From positions 3,162,001 to 3,226,000 of the forward strand of contig JAXQJY010000032.1 in NCBI GenBank assembly GCA_037042185.1: 64,000 nt of DNA. Reading direction: 5' to 3'. Position numbers and translations under genes: made by a program. Source of the DNA: Sordariomycetes sp. S80-01Y. Lineage: Eukaryota > Ascomycota > Sordariomycetes. Positions 10,830-21,623 of this stretch are shown here, piece by piece; position 1 is the first letter of the stretch; each line of letters starts with the position of its first letter. The notes under the pieces were generated by a model that was given only the letters and a program-made list of their open reading frames with translations, ran no database searches and was not told the origin of the DNA.

Positions 10830-12504
10830 ATGGCCAAGGTCTTTGACGCGGCCGAGGGTGAGTGACCCTTCCATGTGCTGAGTGAGATGGCGAGACTGAT
10901 ATTAGGAATCCCAGTGGCCAAACACAACACCAAAGACTCCTGCTGGGTGGTTCTCTACGGCAACGTCTACGATGTGACCTCCTTCCTGCCCGAGCATCCG
11001 GGCGGTGCCAAGATCATCCTGTCCCTGGCTGGCAAGGACGCCACCGAGGAGTACGACCCCGTCCATCCTCCCGGCACGCTCGAAGAGAACCTCAAGCCCG
11101 AGGACAAGCTTGGGCGTGTCGATCCCAACTCGATAGTCCAGGAGAAGAAGGAGGCGGTGAAGCCGGATCAGGGGCAGGATGAGGAGGTCAAGGCGCTGCC
11201 CATGGAGCATCTGCTCAACATCGACGACATTGAGGCCCAGGCCACGCGGCTGATCAGCAAGAAGGCGTGGAGCTACTACTTCTCCGCCGGCGACGACCTG
11301 AAGTCCAAGACCCTCAACAACACAGTTTACACAGACATCCTGCTACGGCCGAGGGTCTTCGTCGACTGCACGGCCTGCGACATGAGCACTACGTTCCTGG
11401 GGCATAAGGTCGGGCTGCCTCTCTACGTCTCCCCCGCCGCCATGGCGCGCCTGGCCCACCCAGACGGAGAATGGGGCATCGCGCAGGCCGCCGGCCGCTT
11501 CAACGCCATGCAGATCGTCAGCAACAACGCGAGCATGACGCCCGAGCAGATCGTCCAGGGGGCGAAGCCGGGCCAGGTCTTTGGGTGGCAGATCTACGTG
11601 CAGAACCAGCGGGAGAAGAGCGTGGCCATGCTGAAGAGGATCGGCAAGATGAGGGATCACTTCAAGTTCATCTGCCTGACGCTCGACGCGCCGGTCCCGG
11701 GCAAGCGCGAGCTCGACGAGCGCTCGAGCCTGGAGAAGGCCTCGGTCATCGAGAGCGCGAGCAACGAGAAGGACGACGGCGAGAAGAGGCCCGGCGGCGG
11801 CGGCGTGGGGCAGCAGCTCTTCTTCGGCACGGCGAGCGACCTGACGTGGAAGACGACGCTGCCCTGGCTGGCCGAGCACACGGATCTGCCCATCGTGCTG
11901 AAGGGTCTGCAGACGCACGAGGATGCCTACCTCGCGGCGCAGTACGCTCCCCAGGTCAAGGCGGTCATCCTCTCCAACCACGGCGGCCGCGCGCTCGACA
12001 CGGCACCGCCGGCGGTGCACACCCTGCTCGAGATCCGCAAGTACTGCCCCGAGGTCTTCTCCAAGATCGAGGTTTGGGTCGACGGCGGCATCAAGCGCGG
12101 CACGGACGTCGTCAAGGCCCTGTGCCTCGGTGCCAAGGGCGTCGGAGTCGGTCGCGCTGCGCTGTTTGGCCTCGGGGCCGGGGGGCAGAAGGGCGTCGAG
12201 AGGATGTTTGAGAGTAAGTTTTGTCACAACCCCTTTTTTTCCGTGTTGGTATCACGGGTGCTGACAGGGTCAAGTCCTCGAGCAGGAGACGGCGACGTGC
12301 ATGCGTCTCCTCGGAGCCAAGAATGTGTCCGAGCTGGGACCTAGGTTTGTAAGTCCACCATCCCTCCCCCCAGATTTCCCCATCATTCTCAAGGAACGGG
12401 TTGCTGACTCCAGGCAGATCAACACGAGGAAGGTGGAGAGGGATATCTACGACGGCGATCCGGGGTTGGACAAGAAGGGTCTGTGGGAGCGGGCCAAGCT
12501 ATAG
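10830..12504 (+). CDS. Cytochrome b5-FMN 2-hydroxyacid dehydrogenase (cytochrome b2 type), paralogue 2
   Basis: Four exons (10830-10857, 10906-12213, 12275-12348, 12418-12504) encode 498 residues. The b5 domain has haem ligands His40 (HPGG) and His63. The FMN barrel has [19 protein letters not shown] with the catalytic His-Arg pair, and [15 protein letters not shown] for phosphate binding. The first exon holds only nine codons. Intron 2 falls in the same codon and phase as the last intron of paralogue 1, supporting common descent; the first introns differ. Splicing of intron 2 to AAG (12274) rather than the CAG eight nt upstream is required to keep frame. No mitochondrial presequence is visible. 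Expected reaction: (S)-2-hydroxyacid oxidation, for example of L-lactate, with electron transfer through haem b. Confidence 0.9.
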
Positions 12505-14718
12505 AACCTGCTGTAGCTCGCGGGGGAGATGGGCATGCAGAGATCATGTGCAGCCGAGGCTGAACGTACTATTAGACGTCCAAGAGACACTATGTATTAC
12601 GAGTGCAATGCGTCAAGGTGCATACTTCACCATGCTGGTCTGCAGTCGCACGAGCGGGCGTTATACGTATCATAATCACATGACGATGACAGCCACACGA
12701 CAACTGAACTCACTTATATTGCCAGCCCTGAGACGGGGTGGGCTGTGCAGATCTATTACCTGACTATGCGCCAACACGTCGCATTGTCTGGAGAGGTGAA
12801 ACGTGGATGCCGAAATTCAGGACCCGACCCGCCATTATTTGAGGGGGGGGACCCCTTTTCGCGCGGGGACCACACGAAGTAATTATAGCAAAAATCGCTG
12901 GACCAGCAATCCGCAGGAGGCGATTTCCAATCCCAGCCTGGAGCTGTCCCCGGTGCGGTGCAGCAAGCAACCCGCCGCCCGCCCAAAACCCCATAATCAG
13001 AAAGCAGGGATGATCGGCCGACGTGCCGAGCAGGAGCTGATGCTTGGCGGGACGACGTGCTGCATTGACACATGAAAGACCGCTTTCGCTGCATCGTCGT
13101 CTCGGAGCACTGATGGAATGATGACGGGCGGAGCGTTGGACGTGGGGGGGCACGAGGCGAAAGAGGCTTCCGTAGCGCCGGAAGAGGATGTGGTTTGGAT
13201 TTAGAGCCTCCGAAACGGCGGACGGACGGACGGGCACCTTCCAATTGCAAGTGCACAAGGGGAACCTCACCCTCAGTCGTCGACCCGACACGGTCGACGG
13301 TGTGCCGGGGAGCCGACTGGATGGAGAAGCGTTGTGGCGCCCTCCAGACGGGGGGGAAATTACAGGCGATGGATGCTCCAAGGGTTCAACGGACGTCCGC
13401 ATTGACCTCAACGGGCGAGGGCACAGGCAGGTGATGCAGGTTGCCCAGGAGAAATCCATGCTCAGCTTGGTCGAGCATGTCATTGCCACCGGCAGAGCCA
13501 CTGGCAGAGCAGGGCAGCGAATACGAACAAACGAGACGCAGAACAGGACAGGACAGGACAGGACAGGACAGGACAGGACAGGACAGAGCGCGTCCGCCAC
13601 CTGGCACCGGCTGGTGGCGCTCATCGCTTTCGTGATCAAGTGATCTGTTGCCTCTAACTAACCACAGCAGTCGACGAGCTTTTCTAGACGCGGCGAGCCC
13701 TTCGCCTTCGGCCCTTTTTGCAGTCCCAGCTTCTGCGCTCCCGAGTCCTTTTGCGCCCTGGGGGGAGGGGGGGGTGGCCGTTGTTGCGGCGTCCGTGTAC
13801 AAAAAAGTACGTACTGACCGCCGGGCCACCACCATCTCAGGTCGCCAACCGCTGCTGAGGGAGAACATCAACTAAATAAGCTTAACCGTGCATGCGCCGC
13901 CTCAGAGGGACCAGATCGAGAAGCGCGGCGAGAGGGAAGCGCAGTTGGAGAAGAACAAAAGGTAAGAGACCGACAGAGTCCTCTCTGCGCGGCGCGCGCA
14001 TGTCAATCACAAGCTACCGAGGGAGCCTCCAACGGGGCTGCACACCATCAACGCCGTCCGGACGCCGGGGCCCTGCGGCTGCATCTTCCCAGGTGCGTCT
14101 GCGTCTGCGTATGCGGATGGGTATGTATTATTACAGGGCATCCAATTTTTTATTTTTCTTTCCTTCCCCCAGAGACCCCCATCGGGCCCCTCCAGCCAAT
14201 GCGGGGCCGCGAATCGCAGGACAGCTCGAAAAGTCTGGGGATTGGCGTCTCGGTCACTTTCCCCTTTTGGCTTCCATCGGCCGCGCCTTGGGGGGGCATC
14301 CTGGTCCTTTTTCGCCTCGACTCGACCGGCCCAAGCGCCCCCCCCCGGGCCCCAGCCTGAGATCCCAGGCGGGCGCGGCGCCTGATGCGCTGATCTGCCA
14401 GTCCCAGTCCAGACGCCGGGGCCCTGAGAGATTGACGATGCGTTGCCTGCAGTGGGAATCTCAGCCGTGCGTCGTGGGATCGAATTCTAGGCTGGGGGAG
14501 GAGGGGCGCCATGGGGGGGAGGCCGATGGGCTTCCCACATGCCACACATTCCAGCCGCAATCCCCAGAGCAAGGAGCCAATATAATCCATCCCACCCCGG
14601 TCTTGGTCGTGGTCTGTCCTGGTGCCTACTCGACTCTGTCCGTCCTCGCTCTTTGACGTTGGTGTGCTTTCGACATTCGCAGGGTTTTCCTTCGTTCATA
14701 CTCACACCACCGCCCATC
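12505..14718. other. 2.2 kb gene-free spacer
   Basis: Several open frames exist on both strands but are low-complexity and none resembles a protein; one derives from the ACAGG repeat. The right end, rich in C and T runs, is probably the promoter and leader of the DUF3712 gene. There is a poly-G/poly-C run near 13763-13778 and a run of C near 14340. Confidence 0.6.
13543..13586. repeat. (ACAGG)n microsatellite
   Basis: About 8.8 uninterrupted copies of the pentamer ACAGG. Confidence 0.95.
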
Positions 14719-15903
14719 ATGTCCACCAAGGACGAGACCGTCACCCACGATGTCCGCGCTCCCGGGTCCGGCACGCGCCCTTCCAAGAAGAGAAGATGCG
14801 GCGCTCACTGCAAGAAGTTCTGGTGGGCGTACCTCATCGCCTTCTGCTGCATCGTCGTCCTCGTCGTGTGTCTAGTGTAGGTCCCATCTTGCCCGCTGCT
14901 CGCGTGACCCTTCCCCCCCAGGCTGACTTGTGGCCCAGCATCTTTGTCGGCGTCCCCAACATCGCGCAGGACAAGATCGACGCCGCCAAGCTCGACATCC
15001 AGGGCGTAAACATCCTCGAGACGGAGCCCGATTCCTTCCTCATGGAGGTCAACTCCACCATCACCACCGATGGCAGCATCCACGCCGATGTTGATGGCTT
15101 CGTCGGCGACATGTACCTCGAGGACCTCGAGGGCCACAAGCCCTTCGCCTCCCTCGAGTTCCCCCCCACCACCGCCGCCAAGAACCAGGAGGTCAACGTG
15201 ACCCAGCAGGTCACCATCACCGACATGGACGCTTTCCGCACCTTCAATATCTGGTTCGTCAATAACGAGACGCTCAAGATCACCATCGACGGCAAGACCA
15301 AGGTCAAGCCCAGCGGCCTGGACAGGAAGTACGATGTCGACTTCAAGAAGACCCTTGAGGTCAAGGGTCTGAACCTGTTCAAGGGTACCGAGGTCATCGA
15401 GGAGACGGCCGAGCTGTCGCTTGAAGAAGATGACGAGGGCAAGAACTTCTGGGGCGAGGCCAACATCCCCAACCCCTCCCACTTCACTCTTGATATTGTA
15501 AGTTTCCCTGGCACATGGCCCCCCGCAACGCGTCTGACAGGAACAGGGCAACGTCAGCTTCACCAACTTCGTCGACGACCAGGAGATGGGCACCCTTTAC
15601 ATCGACAACCTCTTCCTGGTCCCCGGAAACAACCGCGTCAACATCAGCGCCCACATGGAGCAGATCCGCATCATCACCCTGCTCCGCTCCGACAAGTACT
15701 GTGAGGACGGCATCATGCCCTTCCACCTGCAGGGCGAGAACGTGACCAACCACGGAGAGGACTTGGAATACTTTGCGGCCGCTTTGGGAAGTGGCAACCA
15801 GACGGTCAACATCGACATCAAGACCATCGTGAAGAACAACCTGAACACCACCATCGAGTGCGGTTCCAGCTCCGGTGGCAGCGACGACGACGAAGACAAC
15901 TAA
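14719..15903 (+). CDS. DUF3712 membrane protein, LEA-like extracellular domain
   Basis: Three exons (14719-14876, 14939-15497, 15547-15903) encode 357 residues. A basic cytosolic tail (SKKRR, HCKKFWW) precedes one membrane segment at about residues 34-55 (LIAFCCIVVLVVCLVIFVGV). The rest should lie outside or in the lumen: beta-rich sequence beginning VPNIAQDKIDAAKL, typical of the fungal DUF3712 family, with several N-glycosylation sequons (NST, NVT, NET, NVS, NQT). The C-terminus is Ser/Gly then acidic (GSDDDEDN). Function is unknown; vacuolar or cell-surface roles are guesses. The intron 1 acceptor at 14938 was chosen because it joins the membrane helix to IFVGVPNIAQ in frame. It converges on the SAP30BP homologue with 188 nt between stops. 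Confidence 0.82.
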
Positions 15904-16091
15904 AGCTGCAGGGGATGACGCTTTCTTTGGTAGTAGGCTGTATATGGTTGTGGTGTGCTTTGTCCATGATACCTCGTGCACGGTTTATAGTTGGGGCCAC
16001 TGGTCACGAATTAATGATGCTGAAATCAACAAATCCTCTAATGCTGAAATCTCTCACCTCGGCCATCGTGTGAAGTACTGCTGAAAGACGC

Positions 16092-16864
16092 TCATCGCTC
16101 ATCCCATTTGCTCTTCCTCTTCTCCCCTCGCGATGCCGAGCTTGTATCGAGGGTTCCGCCGGACACGAAGCCGCTCTTGCTCCCCTCTTTGCCCTTCTCT
16201 TGTCTTTCTTGGCTCCTTCTGAGCTTATCCACGTAGACGCTGTCGGGAAAGATCGCTGGGTCCCAAAGCTCCCTGTCAAGCGTCGTCGCGTACTGGTCCT
16301 TTCCTTCGATGCCAACGAAGCCCATCAGCCTGTCCATCACGCTTGGATTCTTCAAGGCTGCTGAGTTTTCCAGCTTGGCGTTGAAGTGAACCCCTTGTTT
16401 CTTCAAAGTTAGAAACTGCTCGAGCTTTTTGTTGAGTCCCGGGGGCGGCGAGCCCGGTGGCGATGGCGGGATGTCGAGGTCCGGTACCGTGGGGAGTGTG
16501 AGGTCGTGGACGATGTTTCGGGTTGTGGTGTACGGTGAGCCAGGGGCTTCCGACATGTCTATGTTGATGGCCGGTTCCGGAGACGGCTCGGGATAGTGGG
16601 AGCCATTGGGCGGTAGTGAAGGGCCCAGTGGCGCATCATTCTGAGGCTGCGGTCCCACGGCAGGCGTTTCTGCTGCTGAAGTTGAGGCTTGAGGCGCTGG
16701 TCGGTCTTGTGCTTTCGACTTCGACTCTTCGCTGTTTGGTTGAGCCTGCGCTTTTCATTAGCAAGATGTACGCTTCAGTAAAAAGCCAATGAACTCACTG
16801 CCGAGATTTGGGTATCTACCGCCTCATCCTCTTCATCGCTGCTAGCATATCCAACCAAGGCCAT
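16092..16864 (-). CDS. HCNGP/SAP30BP homologue, splicing-associated protein
   Basis: Two exons (16864-16799, 16745-16092) encode 239 residues. It opens MALVGYASSDEEDE, the usual acidic start of this family, and the conserved HCNGP region lies at about 115-200 (LNKKLEQF, GVHFNAKLENSAALKNPS, YATTLDRELWDP, with Y and P residues as in SAP30BP). The C-terminus ends KRKSKWDER, which fits the UHM-ligand motif consensus (basic residues, then Trp-Asp/Glu) seen in SF3B1. Human SAP30BP was first linked to Sin3 repression and later reported to aid RBM17-dependent splicing of short introns. It is divergent from PRP5, with 417 nt between starts, so the two may share a promoter. The splicing role here is inferred. 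Confidence 0.8.
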
Positions 16865-17281
16865 TGTTTGTTCTCGTGTATGTTGCGAGTCGTGGGAGGG
16901 GTGAAGTGAGAACTGAAGCTAGGAGGTGAGATCCCGTTGGGACTAGCGCGACGGAGAGCCTAGGGTGGGCCGGCAAAACTCAGGCTCGGTGACGATATCA
17001 AACTACCTTAGGCCGGTGCAGGCAGCCAAGCCAGTTCAGCCTCGTCCAACTCCGACTTTGTCGCGACTTAACGACTGTCGACTCTATATTTCAAGGCGAC
17101 TCTTTGGCAACTCTGGCCCCTGATCTCGTTATCTCGCGTATCTTCAGCATTTTCGGTGCTCGGATCACGGGCGCCAACTGCGACGCCTCTCATTTGACGA
17201 GAGTGCTGGAAGGGGAGAGAAAAAACGTACTACTCACTCTAGCCTGCTGAGCCCGCGAGGTCTTTACACCAAACCGCAACA
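16865..17281. promoter_or_regulatory. Shared divergent promoter, SAP30BP homologue / PRP5
   Basis: 417 nt separate the two start codons. No gene is visible inside. Both products act in, or are linked to, pre-mRNA splicing. Confidence 0.55.
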
Positions 17282-20200
17282 ATGGCTCGGCCAAGAGACT
17301 CGCGCTCACCAAGTCCCGCAGGTAGCCATCACAGCTCTCGCCGCTACAACCGCAAAGATGACCGCGATGACCGTCCGCGGCGCCGGTCGCGCTCGCGCAG
17401 CCCTGATGTGAGGAGACGCCACCGTGGAAGCTCTGGCGGCGGACTATATTCTGACGACATTGTGAATGAGCAGCGCGATCGATACAGAGGAGGTCGAGAC
17501 CGAGACAGGAGGAGAGACAGGTCGATAGATCGGAGGGACGACGAGTATCACCGCGGCGGGCGTAGAGACCCCAGGGATCGCGATCGAAGGAGGTCCAGAG
17601 ACCGTCGTTACGATGACAGGGCGCGATCACCCGACCGTAGGAGGAACCGAAGCCCCGATGACGACAGAGCCTACCGAAGGCGAGAAGATTCCCGCGACAG
17701 AGGAGCGCGCGCGCGCCGCGAAGGCACTGCCGACTCCTCGGGGCGACGGCGCGATGATTCTGTGCGGACGCCTCTCGGGGCGAACGGCAGAGTCGAAAGC
17801 AAAGATGTACGAATTTTCCGTCAGTGTCAAAAGCTCGTTTCTAACACGGCCAAACAGTCCCCGAAGCCAGCTCCCGATGCGAAATCCGATGCCGACAAGA
17901 AAGCCGAACGACTAGCGAAGCTCGAAGCTTGGAAGAAGAAGAAGGAGAGCGCTGCCCAAAAGCAAAAGGATGTCAATCCGAGTCAGACGAGGAGTCTGCT
18001 TGCAGAGATGGACAAGAAGGCCACGGGCGATACCCCTCCGGCAGGCTCACCTCAGCCTAGCTCTGGAACGGCTTCTCCTGCGACGCCCACGACCCCGTAC
18101 ACTGGCAAGTTCGATCCTAAAGCCATCGCAAAGAAGGCCGCTGCGCGCTCTCACGAAGTACAGTCGGTCTTGGGTTCGGTTGACGGTCAGCCTGAGAAAC
18201 TGGCAGGCCCTGTGAAAGAGGCCACAGCTGGTAAGTCTAGCGACCCCACGAAAGTGCTGAGCGTTACTCATACTGGCTCCACAGCATCTGCTTTGCCTGC
18301 GAACAGGACAAAGACCAGCGCGTTTGGCTTTGGCAAATCGCATGCGGACGACAAGCTGCCATCGAAGCGCAAGCTGGATCTCGATGAAGAGGAGACGACG
18401 AAACGGAAGCTCACTAAACTCCCTGCCTTGCCTGTGGAGGCGGACGACACCCCGTATGCCGACCAAGACGAAGATGAGGACTCAGAAGGGGACAACTTTG
18501 CCGAGACGGAGGAAGAGGCTGCCGCGGCTGCCCGTGCAGCTCACGAAAAGCGTCTACAGGCAGAGGCGGAGAATTCGGAAGACAAGATGGACACTTCTGG
18601 GGGGCAGGAGTCTCAGCAAGAAGAAGCCCAAACGAATGGTGCCGAGCCTGCGAAGGAGGAGCCAAAGCCCACACAGGCAGCTCCAGCGCCCGAAAAGATG
18701 GACGTAGATGAAGCAGATGATGAAGATCCTCTGGATGCCTTCATGAACGACCTCCAGGACACCGAAGACAAGAGGCCTGCGCCGAAAGCCAACAAGAACA
18801 AGTTGAAGGAACCCGAGGCGTATTTCAGCGACGATGAATATGGCTACCAGCAAAGTGACGATGACGGCGCCAAGAAATTCCTCGAGACCGTCAACAAGCG
18901 GAAAAAGAACAAGAAGGATATTCCTACCGTGGACTACAGCAAAATCGACATGAAGCCAATACGGAAGAACTTCTGGGTTGAGCCGTCAGAGCTAAACCAG
19001 CTCACAGAGGCAGATGTGGATGACATTCGACTCGAGCTTGATGGTATCAAGGTGAAGGGCAAGGACGTGCCAAAGCCTGTGCAGAAATGGGCTCAGTGCG
19101 GTCTTTCACGCCAGACATTGGACGTTATCAGCGACTTGGGTTACGACCAGCCAACCCCTATCCAGATGCAAGCGCTGCCAGCGCTCATGTCTGGAAGAGA
19201 TGTCATTGGTGTCGCAAAGACCGGCTCGGGGAAAACAGTCGCATTTCTCCTACCAATGTTCCGACACATCAAAGACCAGCCTCCTGTGAAGGATACGGAC
19301 GGGCCAGTTGGACTCATCATGACCCCGACTCGAGAGTTGGCAGTCCAGATCCACCGCGATTGCAAGCCCTTCCTAAAGATGATGGGTTTGCGCGCTGTGT
19401 GTGCTTACGGTGGTGCTCCTATCAAGGACCAGATCGCTGAGCTAAAACGTGGTGCCGAGATCATAGTCTGCACGCCGGGACGAATGATCGACCTGCTGGC
19501 GGCTAATCAAGGCCGCGTCACGAATCTACGGAGAGTGACCTACGTTGTTCTGGATGAAGCGGACCGTATGTTCGACATGGGTTTCGAACCCCAGGTCATG
19601 AAGATCTTCGCGAACATGCGGCCAGACAAGCAGACCATTCTCTTCTCCGCTACAATGCCCCGGATTGTCGATTCGCTGACCAAAAAGGTTCTCAAGAGCC
19701 CGATCGAGATTACCGTTGGTGGCAGGAGTGTCGTGGCCAAGGAGATTGAGCAGGTTGTTGAGGTCCGTGAGGAGCAATCCAAGTTCGTGCGCGTGCTCGA
19801 ACTCCTGGGTGAGCTCTACGACAGGGACGAGGATGCTCGGACTCTCATCTTCGTTGATCGTCAAGAAAAGGCCGACGATGTGCTCAAGGAGCTAATGATG
19901 AAGGGCTATCCCTGCATGTCGATTCACGGCGGCAAGGACCAGGTCGATCGCGATTCGACTATTTCGGACTTCAAGAAGGGCATCGTCCCGATCCTGGTTG
20001 CCACGTCTGTCGCAGCCCGTGGTCTTGACGTGAAGCAGCTCAAGCTTGTGATCAACTACGACGCGCCAAATCACTTGGAGGACTACGTTCATCGTGCCGG
20101 TCGGACTGGGCGAGCAGGAAACACGGGTGTTGCCGTCACCTTTGTCACCCCCGAGCAAGAGCACTGCGCCCCGGGCATCGCCAAAGCCCTCGAGCAGAGC

Positions 20201-20980
20201 GACCAGCCGGTTCCAGAGGATCTCAATGAGATGCGTAAGGCCCATCGCGAGAAGGTCAAGTCTGGCAAAGCCAAGGACACGTCCGGATTCGGTGGCAAGG
20301 GTCTCGACAAACTGGATGCCGAGCGTGAGGCCGCCCGTATGCGCGAGCGCAAGACGCACAAGGCCGAGGGCGAAGAGGTCGAAGAGGACAAGGACGACAA
20401 GAAGGAGAAGGACGATGACGAGAAGGTGGAGAAGGCCCTCAGCGCTATCCAGAAGGCCGCCTCCGGCGTACAGACCCGCGCCAAAGAGATCGGTGACGAA
20501 CCGCTTGGCGTCGTTAAGCAGGGGCCCGCCCCTGGTTCCGACAAGGACAAGAACAGGAATCGCTTCGACCAGGTCAACACTGCCGCCAGCGCCATCAACA
20601 GCCGCCTGGGCAAGGCTGGTCAGCTGCGCGCCGGGCAGCCCATCGACAACAAGGGTCCCGACGCGGGTGCTTACCATGCCACTCTCGAGATCAACGACTT
20701 CCCTCAGAAGGCGAGATGGGATGTCACGAACCGCACCAACGTGGCCAAGATCCTGGACGCCACCGGTACCTCGATCACCACGAAGGGCATCTTCTACCCG
20801 CCTGGGAAGGAAGTCCCGGCCGGTGGGGAGCCCAAGCTTTATATTCTCATCGAGGGTGACACAGAGGTCGTCGTGAGCTCGGCGCTTACGGAGCTGACGA
20901 GATTGTTGAGAGAGGGCACAATTGCGGCGGCGGATGCTGAGGGTAGGGCGCCTGCTAGTGGGCGATACACGGTGACGTGA
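17282..20980 (+). CDS. prp5: DEAD-box ATPase Prp5 (U2 snRNP remodelling)
   Basis: The open frame encodes 1232 residues; splicing two stop-free introns (17807-17857, 18231-18284) would give 1197. Residues 1-165 are an Arg-Ser/Arg-Asp domain. A DPLDAFM motif near 482 matches the DPLD motif that couples Prp5 to U1 snRNP. The helicase core has the Q motif, motif I AKTGSGKT (about 645), [22 protein letters not shown] (about 758), SATMP (about 788), VAARGLDV and [10 protein letters not shown] (about 936). The C-terminal part (1000-1232) includes a KH-like segment near 1140-1200. Prp5 opens U2 snRNP for branch-site pairing during prespliceosome formation. The long N-terminus, DPLD motif and C-terminal extension distinguish it from other DEAD-box proteins. 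It is divergent from the SAP30BP homologue. Confidence 0.93.
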   Translation: MARPRDSRSPSPAGSHHSSRRYNRKDDRDDRPRRRSRSRSPDVRRRHRGSSGGGLYSDDIVNEQRDRYRGGRDRDRRRDRSIDRRDDEYHRGGRRDPRDRDRRRSRDRRYDDRARSPDRRRNRSPDDDRAYRRREDSRDRGARARREGTADSSGRRRDDSVRTPLGANGRVESKDVRIFRQCQKLVSNTAKQSPKPAPDAKSDADKKAERLAKLEAWKKKKESAAQKQKDVNPSQTRSLLAEMDKKATGDTPPAGSPQPSSGTASPATPTTPYTGKFDPKAIAKKAAARSHEVQSVLGSVDGQPEKLAGPVKEATAGKSSDPTKVLSVTHTGSTASALPANRTKTSAFGFGKSHADDKLPSKRKLDLDEEETTKRKLTKLPALPVEADDTPYADQDEDEDSEGDNFAETEEEAAAAARAAHEKRLQAEAENSEDKMDTSGGQESQQEEAQTNGAEPAKEEPKPTQAAPAPEKMDVDEADDEDPLDAFMNDLQDTEDKRPAPKANKNKLKEPEAYFSDDEYGYQQSDDDGAKKFLETVNKRKKNKKDIPTVDYSKIDMKPIRKNFWVEPSELNQLTEADVDDIRLELDGIKVKGKDVPKPVQKWAQCGLSRQTLDVISDLGYDQPTPIQMQALPALMSGRDVIGVAKTGSGKTVAFLLPMFRHIKDQPPVKDTDGPVGLIMTPTRELAVQIHRDCKPFLKMMGLRAVCAYGGAPIKDQIAELKRGAEIIVCTPGRMIDLLAANQGRVTNLRRVTYVVLDEADRMFDMGFEPQVMKIFANMRPDKQTILFSATMPRIVDSLTKKVLKSPIEITVGGRSVVAKEIEQVVEVREEQSKFVRVLELLGELYDRDEDARTLIFVDRQEKADDVLKELMMKGYPCMSIHGGKDQVDRDSTISDFKKGIVPILVATSVAARGLDVKQLKLVINYDAPNHLEDYVHRAGRTGRAGNTGVAVTFVTPEQEHCAPGIAKALEQSDQPVPEDLNEMRKAHREKVKSGKAKDTSGFGGKGLDKLDAEREAARMRERKTHKAEGEEVEEDKDDKKEKDDDEKVEKALSAIQKAASGVQTRAKEIGDEPLGVVKQGPAPGSDKDKNRNRFDQVNTAASAINSRLGKAGQLRAGQPIDNKGPDAGAYHATLEINDFPQKARWDVTNRTNVAKILDATGTSITTKGIFYPPGKEVPAGGEPKLYILIEGDTEVVVSSALTELTRLLREGTIAAADAEGRAPASGRYTVT
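17807..17857 (+). other. Probable stop-free 51-nt intron in PRP5
   Basis: GTACGA donor in phase 0, TCTAAC branch site 15 nt before the end, and AACAG acceptor. Length is 3n with no in-frame stop. Its translation breaks the run from the RS domain into the SPKPAPDAK segment, so it is more likely intron than exon. Confidence 0.6.
18231..18284 (+). other. Probable stop-free 54-nt intron in PRP5
   Basis: GTAAGT donor, branch-like GCTGAG or TTACTCA, and CACAG acceptor. Length 54 nt is 3n with no in-frame stop. The donor matches the strongest fungal consensus. Confidence 0.65.
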
Positions 20981-21230
20981 GGGCCAGCTGTCACAGTACT
21001 ATTTGGGAATCTTGAATCTTTCGAGGCGTTATATCGCGGAATGCCGCAAAAGAGTGGGAAGCTGCGGTTTCTTGATGATGTTGTGTTGAATGTGAAAGAT
21101 ACTGGTTATCTATGTCTTAAAACAACCAAAAACAGCCTGCAACTCCTCGCCTTTGAAATGAAGCCCAGATACGAATGCCACCGCAGAACAAGCCATGATC
21201 AATGCTAGTAACTTCCGGAATACGCCGCCC

Positions 21231-21623
21231 TTAGTCGTACTGCCTCAGCTTGGCGTCCGCGTCGCTCTCCCTCTGCTGCAGGTTCTGCTGGCTCGCCTCG
21301 TTGAGGGTGTCGGTCCTGGTCTGCTTCTTCTGCGCCGCCAGGTTGCTGGCCAGCTTGCCGCCCTTTGCGTTCTTGGCCGTCGCGCGCGCCTCGGCCGCCT
21401 CGGCCGCCTTCCTGCGCGCCTCCTCGGGCGTCTGCTGGTCTGAGCTGCCGCCGCCGAGGGTGCGAGGCGGGCCGCCCACCTTCTGGGCCTTGGTCTTGGA
21501 TGCGCCGGACGCCGCGCTCGGCACTGGGGCTGTTCGCGGGCCCGGAGGGGGTGCGCTGCCGACGGCGCGGCCCGGCGAGGAGAAGTTGTCGGAGGAGGAT
21601 TGCTTGCCGCAGAGGTTGCCCAT
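21231..21623 (-). CDS. Small N-myristoylated, palmitoylable protein of unknown function
   Basis: A single exon encodes 130 residues. It begins MGNLCGKQSSSDNFS: Gly2 followed by a small residue near position 6 suits N-myristoylation, and Cys5 is a likely palmitoylation site, so it should sit on the cytosolic face of a membrane. A Pro/Ser/Gly-rich linker (15-65) precedes an Ala/Arg/Lys-rich helical stretch (EEARRKAAEAAEAR, about 66-90) and a polar tail (NEASQQNLQQRESDADAKLRQYD). I recognise no domain. It looks like a conserved filamentous-fungal hypothetical, but that is from the style of sequence only. It is convergent with PRP5, with 250 nt between stops. Confidence 0.7.
   Translation of the reverse strand: MGNLCGKQSSSDNFSSPGRAVGSAPPPGPRTAPVPSAASGASKTKAQKVGGPPRTLGGGSSDQQTPEEARRKAAEAAEARATAKNAKGGKLASNLAAQKKQTRTDTLNEASQQNLQQRESDADAKLRQYD

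Noticed and set aside
12756-13643. Long overlapping frames on both strands near 13 kb
   Set aside because: They translate the ACAGG repeat and GC-rich filler into low-complexity peptides.
20981-21230. Possible extra gene between PRP5 and the myristoylated protein
   Set aside because: Only 250 nt between convergent stops, with no open frame of note.
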